DNA of 64,000 nucleotides from Tretioscincus oriximinensis (taxonomy: Eukaryota; Chordata; Lepidosauria; Squamata; Gymnophthalmidae): assembly GCA_022410635.1 (NCBI GenBank), contig JAJVDF010000378.1, positions 1,012,379 through 1,076,378 of the forward strand, given 5' to 3'. The notes beneath the pieces are model-generated. The model did no database searches. It saw nothing but the letters and a program-made list of their open reading frames with translations, and had not been told where the DNA came from. Position 1 is the first letter of the stretch. Each line of letters opens with the position of its first letter. Shown one piece after another: positions 1 through 13,176 of the stretch. A program made the position numbers and the translations under genes.

Positions 1-72
1 AAGGGCAACAAGAATGATTGNGGGGCTGGAGCACCTCCCTTATGAAATCCAGCTGCATTGTCTTGGCCTGCC
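1..72 (+). mobile_element. CR1-type LINE ORF2 C-terminal scrap
   Basis: The first ~70 bases translate as RATRMI, a gap, then GLEHLPYEIQL, which is the conserved region near the C-terminus of CR1-type ORF2 seen in better copies at 4646 and 9690. Similarity stops abruptly near base 72, where a fold-back repeat begins, and the copy runs off the left edge of the window. It is non-functional debris. Confidence 0.8.
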
Positions 73-102
73 AGCTCCTGCTTCCTCCCAACAGCTAGTC
101 AG

Positions 103-248
103 CCTTCCATCTCGTCACATGGAGTTGCTGGCCAAGTAGCTTCCTCACCTACCCCACACAAAGAGGAAAGATATCCCACTCTAATCACTTTGCATATGGT
201 AGGTGAGGCAGCCGCTTGACCAGCACCCCTGCGTGACAAGATGGAAGG
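103..248. repeat. Imperfect inverted repeat (fold-back), ~51-bp arms
   Basis: Bases 103-153 and 198-248 are imperfect reverse complements: the left arm opens with CCTTCCATCTCGTCAC and the right arm ends with GTGACAAGATGGAAGG. The spacer is ~44 bp. It starts where the CR1 scrap breaks off, so it probably lies in a non-autonomous DNA transposon inserted in or beside that LINE. The family is not recognised. Confidence 0.7.
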
Positions 249-1710
249 ATCAGCTTTATGCTAGACCATTGAACTGAATACACCAAGGCTTGCATTAGGC
301 TCCTCAGCTAGTTTTAAATAAAGATAGAGTTTTATTCTGTCCATTCAATATCAGCAATTTACTCCTGTTTGTACACAGGGTAAAGTTATGTTCCACAGTG
401 TGACATTTATTTTTTAGTTTTAACTTGTTTCTTCTTGTTGTGATAATAGAGTTATCCCAGACCCATTTTGGAATAATTCAAACAAATTTGCTTCAATTAT
501 TGCAACCAGATCCATGAAGGACACTATGATCATAATAGGTTCATTCAGACAGTAATTCTAATCTTTTTTGGTTACATTCCTTTGGTTAAATGTATAAAAA
601 TATTTTCAGTAGATTATTTGTGGGAGGGGGATAGTGAACTAATTCTTAAAGCAATATTTTTATTGCATTTGGTTTGCTAATATCTATAAATGCTGCTGCA
701 TATACATCAAAGAGAGAATTACCGTAATCCTTCCCAAACTAAACATCCCATCTCAGGGGATAATGAATGAGTATCATCAAGAAAAAGATGTGTTTATCCT
801 ATCTGCTATCCACTGCATGCATTCACTTATGCTTTTCTTTTGTACTCACTAATATCTTTTTAAAATCCCCTCTGGCATTCCTTCTCACATTAGTAACTGA
901 AGATGAAGCTTTCAGTCAAAGCAACAGAATATTTATATGTTGAACAGTTGATTCTAATCCATTCATACTTTCCTCAGTGTAACTCCTTTGTGTTGTCAGG
1001 GTCATGCTACAGTTTCATCTTTATTGCCGATTAATTTTGGCAACAGTGAATACTGTCAACATTGGCTGCATTAACAACCACAGAACTCTTTCCTAGTCAA
1101 AGTTTTTAAGATAGTTTAGACAAAGTACTTCTAGAAGTTCTTCCAAAGGCTGGATTTTCACAATTCTGCAGTATTTGTAAACATTTGAACAAATTTTATG
1201 CATATTATTCTGAAGTTGTGAGAAAAATATTTTAGACTATTGAATTTCTAGGCAACTGGTGGATGTTAATCATTTTGCTTTTATGAATCAATCTAGCCCC
1301 TATTTTAACCACTAGACCCTGGGCAGTTTTCCAATATCCTTTGTAAACATCAACAGTATAAAACAAAATTGAATAAAATATTTAAATTTTCAAAGTATAA
1401 CCAATTGAAGTGATAATAAAAAAAAATTTTGAAAAATATTTATCTATTGGGAGGTAAGTACTTGGCCTGCATAGCTATCCCTTTTTTNACTTTTTTTTTT
1501 AAATGCAGTATTATTTTCGCACATGCCTTTTACCACTGCAGTGACAAAATAATAATACTAGAACTGGAAATTAATGTTGTTTGAGAAACAGAGATTGCAA
1601 CAAGCATTCAACGTTTCTAACTAAAAATACATCAAAATAAAAAAGAAAAATGAGCTGATTTAATTATGAAATAAAAAATTGTAATGACCGGCACTTGGGA
1701 AACACCGAAT
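249..1710. other. Unassigned AT-rich sequence
   Basis: No credible coding frame, RNA gene or recognised repeat seen. Short A/T runs (about 1420-1435 and 1486-1500) are the only structure. Probably old intergenic or intronic DNA. Confidence 0.5.
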
Positions 1711-2071
1711 TAGGCTGCATCCACACATCACTTATTTATTCCACTATAGTATTGAGTTTTTTGGTTTTTTAGTCAACCTAGGATGTATCCACCATGCAAC
1801 AAAATGCATCCAAACAACACCTATTTACTTCACTATAGTTGGATATTCAAGAATAAAGCACGTAGCCCATTCCAGCATGGAACGACATGTGGACAGCAAG
1901 GCCCCTTAGGCCTCTTTCTGGAACAAAACAAAGCCAAGTGAGAATCAAGCTGAACATTCCACTATAGTTGGATACAGCATCATGTATACTGCTGTATTCC
2001 AGAATATCCATGCTTTATTGTGGAATATCCAATTGTAACAGAATAAATAAGTGAGGTGTAGACAAATCCTA
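1711..2071. mobile_element. MITE, TIR family TAGGCTGCATCCACAC
   Basis: The ends are inverted repeats of ~31 bp: the left end starts TAGGCTGCATCCACACATC, and the reverse complement of the right end starts TAGGATTTGTCTACACCTC. Both continue into ACTTATTTATTC, with about 25 of 31 bases matching. The interior repeats motifs such as CCACTATAGT and GGAATATCCA, and no transposase frame is present, so it is non-autonomous. A shorter relative lies at 11478-11626. A target duplication is not evident, so superfamily is uncertain; the TIR style is compatible with hAT. Confidence 0.65.
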
Positions 2072-4645
2072 AGTAATTAGTTTGACAATGAGCTGGAGTC
2101 TTCTCACATCACAAAATGGTGGTATGTTTGGCCTTCCACCTTGGCAAAATGAATCTAGCTTTGGAGAGACAAAGAGACATCTCGTTCTGACCTAATTTCT
2201 GTATTTTTGTTGACNACTCTGAGAGCTTTGAGTATAGGGCAGGATGTAAGGATAAGTCACACAGTGCTGATCTACATTCTATTTGATTGAAACTGATTAA
2301 TGCAAACGTGTTGCTACATTTAATCCAAATAAAGCTAATCCAGATTTACTACAACAAATCTGGCCTGGTAAACAGTCTCAGATTCTTTTCTGTGGTCCAA
2401 CTCTCTTCATTATTCTGTTGAACTTTTAGCCATTGCCTTCATTTTATATCCTTTCCTAAGGACATTGTCTAAGTACTCCTAGGATGCCTCCAGNCACAGG
2501 CTACTACCAATGATTTTCCCAATATTGTCATGAGTTAGAGGCAATAACCAAAAATATCACTATTATGNGAAATCCAGCAATAATGATAGGTTTCCCATAA
2601 TAGTTCCCTTTAATCTTTCACATCTGCAGGCAGTTCTCATAATCACATCACTTTGCTTTACTGGAAGCTGGCTAAGTATATGGGAAAGTGCTAAAGGAAG
2701 TGGACAAACATTTAGTGGACAGACATTTTAGAAGCTGCCAACAGATATACAAGCAAGCCTGTTTTTGCTCTTCATGTCTGCCAGGGATGGCATGAGGCAA
2801 TTGCCAGAGCTTCTTCAGATCCTGCATTGCCTGTTGCAGACTAGTGGCAGAGAATTTCATCTGTTTAAAAAGCTTCACATTTGATGATTTCTCTAAAAGA
2901 ATATTAGCATTTGAATGATTATGAAAAGCTACTCATTTTGATTTGGAATTTTTCATGTGAGCTGCTGTTTGTAGAATATGAAACAGAAGCAAGGCTGTAG
3001 CAGAGATTGGATTGTCTGAGGAGCATCTACTAATAAGCGGTATAGCACAAATAATATGAGACAGAAGGTGGGGGGTTGGGAGAGAGAGAAGACAGCAGCT
3101 CAATCCAATTGATTCCAGGAAACAGCCATAACTAATAGCAACAATATAAATGCTTATGTTCCCCAAACCAAAAGATGCTATAAATCCCCAGAGCTAAAGA
3201 CTGAATAACTCACTGACTGTGGGAAGAAGCACAAGTACTTGTAAGTACTTATGTACTTTACAGATGTTAATTGCAGCCTAGTCTGTGAGACATCCNTTCA
3301 GGGATTCCATTGCTTCCCTTGGTTAACTTGTTCTCCTGTTAATCTTGACAGCAGTCCGGTAGTAGAACAAATTACAAAAGAGCACAGTAAACAAAGGATA
3401 GCTGTGATTAAAATCAAATGTATAAAACTCTGTTTTCGCTAGTTTCGGTAAGGTATAGTTAAATAGAGTGTGAAAATGAACTGCAGGGCCTAAGGGATGT
3501 TCTTAATATGCTCCGTTTGCACAGAAGGATGGTGCACAATAGACCATCCCAACATGGGTGGCCTTGTTTTGTGGCAGGATAAATATGTTTTAGCTTGGAA
3601 CTGATTGTTTATTTCAGCATAAAGCAGTCTGTGCTGGAACAGAATAGTAATGGTAAGCAAGCTCCCTGAGAGGAGAGGTTCTGAAATTGGAACTTTTCAC
3701 AGCTGGTCAGGGAGCATTAACTATGACCAGCACCTCTGGGTACATACTTCCTCCAGTGCTTTTGTAGAAGAAGAAATTGAGGCATATTATTTCAAGGGTC
3801 TTTGAAGGGCATTTTATGACACAATGGATACAACTTAAAAGTGACCTTGTATTAGTGAACTTACTCCTTACAATACATTTTATGGTAATGGAAAATGATT
3901 AAAGCACCTCAAAGCTGGAGCTACTAAACACTATTCTCCACAATGGCACTAAAATAACCATCCATAATTATCATGCACTTTGAATAGTGAGGAAATATTT
4001 CAAGGATTTTAAGGTTCTCCCAAAATTTCCAAAGCTTTTCCAAAAGATTGAAGTCCTCCTTGGTCAGAGTGAAAACAGCAACGCTTTTTCTTTTCCACAA
4101 GTGTTTCACAAGGATTTGCATAATGTGTCCTGTGACATTTTTCCAGAAATAAAATGGAAACTGAGTTGTATAGTAAATCTGCCATGCAGAAAGGGCTCAC
4201 TTGGTGTGGAATACCCTTAAATCTGTCAAAAAGTTAAGGATATGCAAAACTAAATTGGGAGANGATTTCCAGTTGCTACAGGGACCCTTGTTCGGGAAAC
4301 AGCATTGACATGAGAGTANTAAAAGTGTAACAGAAAGATCTTTCAAGCAGAACACATTAATTATTGCTCCACACCCCATGCTTCCTCCCAACATTCACAA
4401 ACAAAAAATCACAACATATTACTTTTGTACACTGATNCTTCTTACTTTTCTCTCAAGTATTTATTTCACTGTTAAACCCCTAACCCAGAAATTATTTACA
4501 CAAACGTCTTTTTCACTGTCTCATAAAAAATGACCCTTTGNGTGAAAAAATACTTTTCTTTTGTCTGTCCTCTCCCTGGGACCAATTCCGCAGGTTCTTT
4601 TCACACAAACATTTACCAATAAATCTAGTCATATTCTCTTCAAAG
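2072..4645. other. Unassigned sequence
   Basis: No gene or recognised repeat could be supported. Open frames are short and have no family resemblance. Possible decayed repeats cannot be excluded around 3480-3800. Confidence 0.45.
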
Positions 4646-5382
4646 TTAGGGATAATTAGGAAAGAAACCAAAAACAATTTACCAAGTATTGTTTTTGCCT
4701 CTTATAAATCTGGAGCAAGGCCACATTTGTAATACTGCGTCCAATTCTGGTTACCACATCTCAAAAAGGATATTGTGGAACTAGAGACAGTGCAGGAAAG
4801 GGCAACAAGAATGATCAAGGGACTGAAGCACCTCCCTTATGAAATCTGGTTGCAATGTCTGGGCCTCTACAGCCTTGAAAGAAGACATTTGAGAGGTGAT
4901 CTAATTGAAATGTATAAAATCATGCATGGGATGTATAAGGTGAATAGAGAAAAATATTTTCTTTATCACACAATAGTAGGACCAGGGGCCATTTCTTGAA
5001 CTGATGAGCAGAAGAGTGTGGACAAAGTATTTTATCAGAGGGTTATCGTCCTGTGGAACGTAGTTTCTAAACAGGTGGTGGTAGCTAACAACCTGGATAG
5101 CTTTAAGAGAGGATTAGACAAGTTCATGGACATGAAGGGTATAAATAGCTACTATATAAATAGCTACTAGGATGGATGTCTTGATACTGCCTCCGAGATG
5201 GAGCAACAGGCAGTATTTCTGAAATATCATTTGAAGAGCATCGAAAGCAAGTGAGGTTTTTGCCTTGTTCTGTTCCAGACTGCACAGGTGCAGTTGATTT
5301 AAGCACTATATGAAACAGAATGCTAGACTAGATGGGCCCCAGCCCAATTCAGCAGGACTCCTTTTAGGTTTTTATGTTCTAT
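4646..5382 (+). mobile_element. CR1-type LINE, 5'-truncated 3' portion
   Basis: A 737-bp 5'-truncated copy covering the ORF2 C-terminus and the 3' UTR. The frame at 4775-4999 reads ERATRMIKGLKHLPYEIWL then YSLERRHLRGDLIEMYKIMH, a CR1 ORF2 signature. The 3' UTR carries GATGGAGCAACAGGCAG and ends near TTTTTATGTTCTATG, a decayed form of the TATGTTCT-type end seen in other copies. Stops interrupt the frame. Base divergence from the copies at 12966 and 32960 is clearly higher, so this is an older insertion. Confidence 0.85.
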
Positions 5383-7956
5383 GCTTGTCACCTGTTCTTA
5401 ACACTTGCAGATTGTCCATGATTTTTTTATTCTCTTATTTTTCACTTTTCCCTCTTTTAATTAATTTCTCTTTGCTGCTCTACATATTCCTCTCAAAAAT
5501 AACTTGCATGATCCTCACTGTCTGAATACATGCAGGCCATAGGTCATTTGTGCACTGGGCTTTATTGTGGATTATCCCCCAGAATATCATTCAAATGTTC
5601 CAGAAAATAATCCAGAATAAGGATACAATAACTTTCTCATTCTTTAGGCAGTAATATTAAGCATGTGTCTTTGACTATAGACAATTTTGTTGGGTTTATG
5701 AGTCATTGCCAGTCGCTGCTGATTTTACTGAGTGTCTGATATGTAGCCATGTGTTTTCCATTCTTCTAAGAATTATTGCCTGTTTGTTTAGGATGAAACA
5801 CTAGATCACAATTTCTCTGCAGAACAACCCTGTAGGGCAGTCAAGATGTGCCACAATTTTATCTTCTCATTATTTCTGGCAAAACTTTGTGAAATTTTGA
5901 AGGCACCTAATCAGTACAGATGGTCAGAAGTTCTAATGTCCAGTTCATTATTAGGATGTCGAGATTCTTTATCTCATAATTAAAAAATATTCTCTGAACT
6001 CTCCAAAGTAATCCTATCAAAAATTGACTTTTCATATTTATATAGTCGGATCATCTGATAGTTTTCTATGTTGAATTTTGCATTGTTTTCTAAGGAAGTT
6101 GTGGAAAACAGACAAATGCTACAGTGAATATTACATTTACTGTAGCTTGCTAGCATTCAACAGGCCCTGTAGGCCTGCTAAATAGGGAAGGAAGTATTTA
6201 AGAAAGCTTACTTAGACAGAATAAAGAAAGGTGCAAAGTAAAACCTTACGGATTTTTTAAAAAATATTTTACATTTAATATGCTAGGAGATACACAGATT
6301 ATCATCTAAATATTTTCATTCTCAAACACTGCAGGCACAGAACTACATCATTATTAGTAGTGAATTTGGAACGATAAATGTTCAATTCTAATCATTTCCA
6401 GCTTTAGGTTCCTCAGCCGCTGTATTAAAGGCTGATGTTAAGGATCTAAATAACAGACATCAGAAAAGGCATAAGTACAAATCCATGGATTATGTTTTAC
6501 ATTAAGGAAAAATGAAAAGGACAAGCTACACAAAATGTATTTCCATTTTAAACACTGGAAACTTGGTGGATTTTAGTGATATATTTTGAAACTTCCCTCC
6601 AGCTGTTCCCCACAGGAATTCTGTGCCCTAAGTATAATATAATTGGAATAACTTATTGTGACAGTATGATATGAATTTGGAAATATTTATTTCTAAAAAT
6701 ACAGAAACAGACATTCATCTTATTTTTCCTGAACATTTTTNGTATAAGATTTCTATACAATTTAAAGTTAATTCTCAATTAAGCAGATCTAAAGATAAGT
6801 CATGTATTTCCTTATTTCCACAATTAAATAGCGACTGGACTCAGGTAACAATTTATATAATATAAAGCACTTTNTGTTGTTTTAAAACGGCTATCTTACC
6901 AAGCTTAAATTTCTACTGAAGTTGAAAAAAAATGTTAGCTTAGATGTCCTTTACGTAGCTTAAGGTCATGTCCAGAAAGTGAATGTATACTCTGGTTAGT
7001 TTCAGACTGAGATTAATCGTGGAATGGAAATTATTAAAATGCTGGTGGAACATATCACAAACTCACTAACCATTTACAGTGTGTTACCCTTCCCACCTGA
7101 ATCACACTACTAAATCTGTAGTTAACAACCAAGCTCTTAGATACAACTGCAGAACACTAAACTCACGAAACATCAAAAAATATTCCATAAATTACAATAT
7201 CCACCACATTAGCCATGGCTTTTACTTTTCCACTTCCTATATCTTTATCTATGCTGTATTGTCAATGACTGATTCAGCACTATATGTGCCTTTGAATCAA
7301 GTTGTGCTTTATAATAAAACCTTCAAATGTATGTGTCTGGTTTGCATTAATGTATGAGGTAGCCTTCACCGGCAATAAAAAAACCACTAACAAGGCAAGA
7401 CGTTTACCCAGAACCAATCTATTAGAGAACAGACAGGAAAAAAGAAAATGGAGAAGCCCACTAGTGGTCACATGCAGCTTCCAATTTACGCATATGATCA
7501 ATGAAACGCAACCTACTGTATTCTGGATTACAATGTTGTTTCTCAAAGACCTATGACTACAGACCTAAGCTTGCTACTGATAACCTCACACATTAAAGGT
7601 GAAGAAATGGGGTACAAAATCTTGTCATAAATTTAAATCTGCCCACTTCTCACATCACCCATAATATTAGAAATACCTTCACCTACTCATCCTTTGTGGT
7701 ATGTGCCACTTTCTGTCCTTCTAGATTAGACAAATAGAATGCTCTCTATACCAGTAACACATATATAAAAGTTTGTTGTGGACAGTCATCCAGGACATTC
7801 TATCGCAGACCTCAGAACAGCAGTCTTAAAAAAAACTGCAGAGGATTGAAAGATGATTGGAATATGCACACAAACTCCAATACATTGTTATGGGACTGAC
7901 AGAGAAATGGTTTTCTGACACACTAATATACCACCAGTTCACATCCAGGCCATCTG
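5383..7956. other. Unassigned sequence with a possible MITE remnant
   Basis: Mostly unrecognised. Bases ~5540-5625 (TTATTGTGGATTATC ... AATAATCCAGAATAA) recall the interior of the MITE at 1711-2071 and may be a decayed relative. No coding frame stands out. Confidence 0.4.
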
Positions 7957-8172
7957 GACTTATGGTTAGAGTGTCATGTTCTTGACTAATAGTTTCCTAG
8001 TTTCCAAACTCCTAGATGAAGCCAGCTGGCTGACTTTGAACTAGCCATAGTTCTTCAGTGCTTTCTCAGCCCTATCTACTTCATAATATGTATGTTGTGT
8101 AGAGAAGAAAGGGGCCTTTGGGTCCCTTTTGGGTTGTCAAAACTAGGGTATAAAAACCAATTCTTCAGCTTT
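7957..8172 (+). mobile_element. Sauria-type SINE (tRNA-derived, RTE/BovB-tailed)
   Basis: About 215 bp follows the layout of the squamate Sauria SINE: a degraded tRNA-like head (TGGTTAGAGTG near 7963), the central stretch CTGGCTGACTTTGAACTAG near 8027, then CTCAGCCCTATCTACTTCAT, and a 3' end at GGTATAAAAACCAATTCTTC. By established knowledge these SINEs are confined to squamates and are mobilised by BovB/RTE LINEs; a BovB copy lies at 48512-50395. Divergence in the head is high, so the copy is old. This is one of the main grounds for calling the genome squamate. Confidence 0.8.
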
Positions 8173-9689
8173 AGCTTCATAAGAGCTCTCTTGGGTTATT
8201 CATCTCTTCTTTCTGGTTGCCAGTCAACATCATTTTGTATTACAACATTCTGTCAAATTTTCACACTTACCTGAAAACCATTCTTAAGCACCTGGTGAAG
8301 CAGAAGCATTTCTTCAGAAGCAGAAAGTGTGAATGAAGTGTCTCCTAATCTTTTTTCCTCTCTGTATACCTGGTTTCCCTCCCTGACTCTAATTGGCTGA
8401 AAACATACATTGTGATATGTAGAACACAGAAGACCTGACTATATCATTCCTATTTTCTGTAGAGATTTTTCAAAAGCATAGAAATGATTGTGTTCTGCTT
8501 AAATGTATTCCATGCAAGGTAAGTTTAGGATAAATTTAAAATGTTTTTGGAGTGATTGAGGAATAGTGAAACAATTAGCAATGTGAGTGCTCTGTTCTTC
8601 CCAATTCCTTGGACAACTCCTCGCTCAGTCTTAATGACCATCTGTAAGGTTTGATATTAGGGTAGAAACACTTTCCCTCAGCAAAACCTCTGTAATACGG
8701 CCAAAACGTGATTCAGATCCAATAGTCCAGAGCTATAAAAAGTGATATTAGCTGAATAGCAAAAGCTTAGTCCAAGCAAAACATTATCAAAATCTCCTCA
8801 AATTCGTAAAGAGCAACTTCCAGCAATAATAAAAAAACAAAAATAATCCACAGCTACAAAGTATAGTTAAATGGCTATTTGTTGTATAATTCCAAAAAGC
8901 ATACTGAATAGCATGGACTGGCATCTTTAACCTTTCTCTGCTTAACTATCAGGTGCTACCAACCAGCCAATAATGCTGTGTCCTTTTCAGATGGCTTCAC
9001 TGAGAGTGAGCTCCCTCCTCCCAATTGCAAACACCTAATTATCTTCAATCACTGACCTTCTAGTTGCAGCTGAAAGTGGTACAAAACTCCTTTGATGCAG
9101 ATTGAAGAATGCCTCCTTACTTTTTCCCATTACAGGAAGGAGCAAATTTATTGCTACATTTTTGCATTTAACAAAATGGTTCTGATTAAACTAAGAAAAA
9201 TATGCATTTACACGGTTTACCTAAGCATAAATCTTACATCATCATTTCCCAAATGTAATACTTCAACATCATATTGTATCTATCTGCATTTCTACTCCTA
9301 TTTATACATGCAATTTGCATGAATATAAGCTACATTATGACAGCTTATACAGCTATAGTGGTATTGCCATATCAGTAGCACTCATGCCATAGCAGTTCAA
9401 TAAAGATGTGAGATAGAGCTAAATAATGGTATAACTCTAGAGCTGGAAAACAAATGCTGGAAGCATTTTTTTTCTTATTATAGTACAAGGGATTCTGCTG
9501 CTATCTGGCTTCTGTTGTTGGGAGCCACACATGCTTTCTTCGCATAGTTTCGTGAACAATGTTCTATGAAGGAATAGCTAGTTGTCTGCACCTGTGGACA
9601 TATTGACTGCATGTACAGAGCCCAAAATGTCAGTTCAGCATGTGTGCACGGCACCAATCACCCTTTTCATGATGGGATTTCAAACAAAC
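8173..9689. other. Unassigned sequence
   Basis: No supported gene or repeat. AT-rich with only short open frames. The CR1 copy to the right begins near 9690. Confidence 0.45.
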
Positions 9690-11284
9690 ATAATCAAGGA
9701 GGATGTGGAGATTGCAGTGAGATTAAATGAATTTTTTGCTTCAATTTTCACTGAAGAAGACAGAGGGAATTTACCTGTAATAGATTTAATTTTCTCCGAA
9801 AGAACACTAGAGGAATTAAACTGGATAGAGATAACAAGGGAGAAGGTCCTTGCTAGCCTTAATAAGCTGAACATTTGTAAATCGCCAGGGCCATACGGCA
9901 TTCACCCAAGAATTCTTAAAGAACTCAAATACGAAATTGCTGAACTTCTGACCAAAAACTTAATCTTTCCTTAAGATCAGGTATAGTACCAGTAGATTGA
10001 GGGTAGCTAACGTAACACCAATCTCAAAAAAAGATCCTGGGGTGAGCCCGGAAATTATAGACCCACCAGTTTACCATCAATTCCAGGTAAAGTGTTGGAA
10101 ACCATAATTAGGGATAAAATTACTAAACACATAGAGAAGCACACGTTGCTGAATGAAACTCAGTATGGCTTCTGCAAAGGTAAATCATGCCTTACCAACT
10201 TGCTAGAATTCTTTGAGATTGTTAACAAACATGTAGATAAAGGGGATCCAAAGGGGATCCAGTTGATATTGTCTATCTAGATTTTTAGAAGGCTTTTGAT
10301 AAAGTCCCTCATCAAAAGCTTCTAAAAAAAGCTCCATACTCATGGTATAAGAGGACAGACTTTGTCCTGGATTGGAAACTGGCTAAAAGATAGAAAACAG
10401 AGGTTAGTATTAAATGGACAGTTCTTTGAGTGGAAAGAGGTAAGAAGTGGGGTACCCCAGGGGTCTGTACTGGGACCCTTGCTTCTCAATATATTCATAA
10501 ATGATCTGGATGCCAAGTTGAATAGTGAAGTAGCCATGTTTTCTGACTACACTAAACTGTTCAGGGTAGTGAAAACTGAAAATGATTGTAAGGCACTCCA
10601 GAGTGATTTATTGAAATTGGGTGAGTGGGCATCAAAGTGGCAAATGCACTTCAACTTAAGCAAGTGCAAGGTCATGCATATTGGGGCAAAGAACCCAAAA
10701 TACTCCTACCACCTGATGGGAACTAAGCTTTCTGTGACCGAGCAAGAAAAGGATCTTGGGGTATTGGTGGACAATTCAACGAACATGTCAACCCAGTGTG
10801 CAGCAGCAGCAAAAAAGGCTAATTCCATGTTGGGGATAATTAGGAAAGGAATCGAAAACAAGTCAGCAAATGTTGTTTTGCCTCTTTATAAATCTGGGGT
10901 GAGGCCACGTTTGGAATACTGTGTTCAATTCTGGTCACCACATCTCATGAGGGATATTTTGGAACTGGAGAAGGTGCAGAAAAGGGCAACAAAAATGATC
11001 AAGAGTCTGGAGCATCTCCCTTATGAAGTCAGGCTGCGACGTCTGGGCCTCTTCAGCCTTGAAAGGCGATGTATGAAAGGTGATCTGATTGAAGTGTACA
11101 AAATCATGCATGGGATGGTACAGGGTGAATAGATACTATTTGCAGGGAGTCATAAATAGGAGCATATTTTGCTTTCCTCTGTTCGGACTGCCCAGGTGCA
11201 TCTGGTGGGCCTCTGTGTGACATAGAATGCTGGACTTCATGGGCTGTGGCCTGATCCAGTATGGCTCTTCTTATGTTCTTAACA
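9690..11284 (+). mobile_element. CR1-type LINE, 1.6-kb 5'-truncated copy
   Basis: The copy begins inside ORF2 just upstream of the reverse transcriptase (EDVEIAVRLNEFFASIF) and runs to a 3' end in CTTCTTATGTTCTTA. Frame order: 9690-9974 (SPGPYGIHPRILKEL), a frameshift, 10092-10280 (NETQYGFCKGKSCLTNLLEF), another break, then 10362-11132. A short direct duplication of GGGGATCCAAA lies near 10240-10260. Most of the 3' UTR is deleted: after GGTGAATAGA at ~11130 the sequence jumps to TACTATTTGCAGGGAGTCAT. Non-functional. Confidence 0.92.
10362..11132 (+). pseudogene. CR1 ORF2 fragment, reverse-transcriptase palm to C-terminus
   Basis: A 256-residue open frame from the CR1 ORF2 polyprotein, whose role is to copy LINE RNA into target DNA. 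Visible landmarks: GVPQGSVLGP at residues 30-39, the catalytic-box region FSDYTKLF at 60-67, LGVLVDNSTNMSTQC further on, and the C-terminal SLERRCMKGDLIEVYKIMHG. The family consensus box is FADD, still seen in the copy at 27638; here it is FSDY, so the second catalytic aspartate is lost and activity is impossible. The upstream half lies in other frames, and the N-terminal endonuclease is absent. The frame stays open only because few stops have accumulated. Confidence 0.9.
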
Positions 11285-11477
11285 TAGTGCCAGTTGAAAA
11301 CATGTGCTTGCACTCATCCACTGGTCAGCATGCTACTGTTCAGCTGTCTAGGCAGCAAGTGATCACTCCAGAATGTGCTTATTCCAGATTTCTGTTTCAT
11401 TGCACAATTTTCATCTGATATCTGGATATAGTCATAGTCTATCTAGACAGTTTTTTAGACATCTGTATAGATAGAAG

Positions 11478-11626
11478 TCTGTATGCACACATCACTTACT
11501 TATTCTTCAATATTCCACAAGAAAGCATGGATATTTTGGGGTAAATCAGTCCACACATATTATTGTAGAATATTGTGGAATATTCCACTGTAGTAGTGGA
11601 GTAAAAGTGATGTGTGGATGCAGCCT
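11478..11626. mobile_element. Short MITE, relative of the 1711-2071 element
   Basis: The right end reads GTGATGTGTGGATGCAGCC, whose reverse complement matches the left TIR of the 1711 element. The left end near 11478 reads GTCTGTATGCACACATCACT and continues ACTTATTC. About 149 bp, non-coding, with internal inverted motifs such as GAATATTGTGGAATATTC. It is probably an internally deleted member of the same family. Confidence 0.6.
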
Positions 11627-12965
11627 TTATCTATGAAATCTCATGCTACATCAACTTTTTTCATATTAGACCTATTTGCTAGAAATTCTGATTCAGATTA
11701 ACAATGGCCGTGTTTATTTATTTATTTCTGTGGAAGCAATAGGCTTATTCCTACCATGAACGGGCTTATAAACAAGCAACATTTAAACGGTTTACTGCTA
11801 CCACTATTCTGAAGATTACATCATACAGGTTTAATGGAATGCTTATAAGGATTTTGGAGGAATCTAAGAAAAATGGATAGTCATGAATCAGAAGACAACT
11901 TTCCAACTTCTGGCTTGATCTCACTTTTCAGAACATGCCTACTTGAAACAATGCAGGTGCCTGCAATATAGAACTAGCAGTGTCTAAAATATCTCTTGCC
12001 TATAGCAAAACAATAAAAGCTTGGTATTTTTAAACACAAATGTTTCTTTGTAATGTTGCAGTCAATTTCCTATTCTACAATTGATTTTATTATACCCCAT
12101 AGTCAGGCACCTTCACTGAATTCAAAGATGATCAGCAATATTTATTCTTGGGAACCAAAAACTCCTGTACACTTTGAAGCAGTTCTGCCAACTCCCCCTG
12201 TAAATTTAATATATCCAGATTAAAGAAAGTATCTCTATGCATTTCAAATGCTTAGAGAAGCAACATTTTATAATGAACAAATAAATGATAAAGATTGCAT
12301 TGGGGCTTATAAAAGACCTAATACATCTATCTGAATAGGAAATAGGACTGAATTAATTGGAATAGATGGTTTGTACGCCTCCTCTTTATATTCCTTTAAC
12401 CTAAAAACAACTTTGCCAATTTTCTACTTCAATTCATTCTGAGTTACAATAGAAGAATGTGGATCAGTAGCAAAGCAGCCACTAAATTCACTTTTCCAAG
12501 CATTTAGCCAGATAAATTACTTCTTTTTAACCCCTACATTCAAGCAATGATTCAAACAATGGGTTTTTAGACAAGCATGGGGACTGTTAAAACAGCTCAT
12601 CAATTGTCTCTTTCCTTGGACTCATACACAAATATCTATCTACATGGACAAAAGAAAAGGAACTGAATATAGGGCATAACTTGACTATTCAGTGAAATGG
12701 CTTTGTTCTGCATTTAGTGCTTTAAAAAGGTGACTTGTTTCTAATCAATATAATGAACAGCAAAGTCCTGATTTACAAATATGTGTACTCATACAGTGGA
12801 ATATGCGTGTTTACTATGTGGACATGCTTTTGAATCTGTTTTGTGCCCATATTGAATCTATTTTATGTCCATCCGTCTAAGAATTTGTAATGCATGTATT
12901 TATTTGTCAAAGTAAGTGCAACTATGCCTTGTTTTTCCTCAGAAGATGAGAAAATGGGCAATACA
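11627..12965. other. Unassigned AT-rich sequence
   Basis: Nothing recognised. A short TTTA run at ~11712-11726 is the only simple repeat. Confidence 0.45.
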
Positions 12966-13176
12966 TGATAGTTGTCTGGATGTAGCCTCCGGGATGGAGC
13001 AACAGGCAGGACTTTTGAAATACCATTTGCAGGGAGTCACGAACAGGAGCAGCATATTTTGCTTTCCTCTGTTCGGACTGCCCAGGTGCATCTGGTGGGC
13101 CTTTGTGTGACACAGAATGCTGGACTCGATGGGCTGTGGCCTGATCCAGTATGGCTCTTCTTATGTTCTTATGTTC
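12966..13176 (+). mobile_element. Young CR1-type LINE 3' end (5'-truncated)
   Basis: Only the 3' UTR is present, from TTGTCTGGATGTAGCC to the terminal TTCTTATGTTCTTATGTTC. From ACTTTTGAAATACC onward it is almost identical to 32959-33132, with about two differences in ~165 bp, and both carry the extra AGC in AGGAGCAGCATATTTTG. That low divergence suggests a recently active subfamily. Confidence 0.88.
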
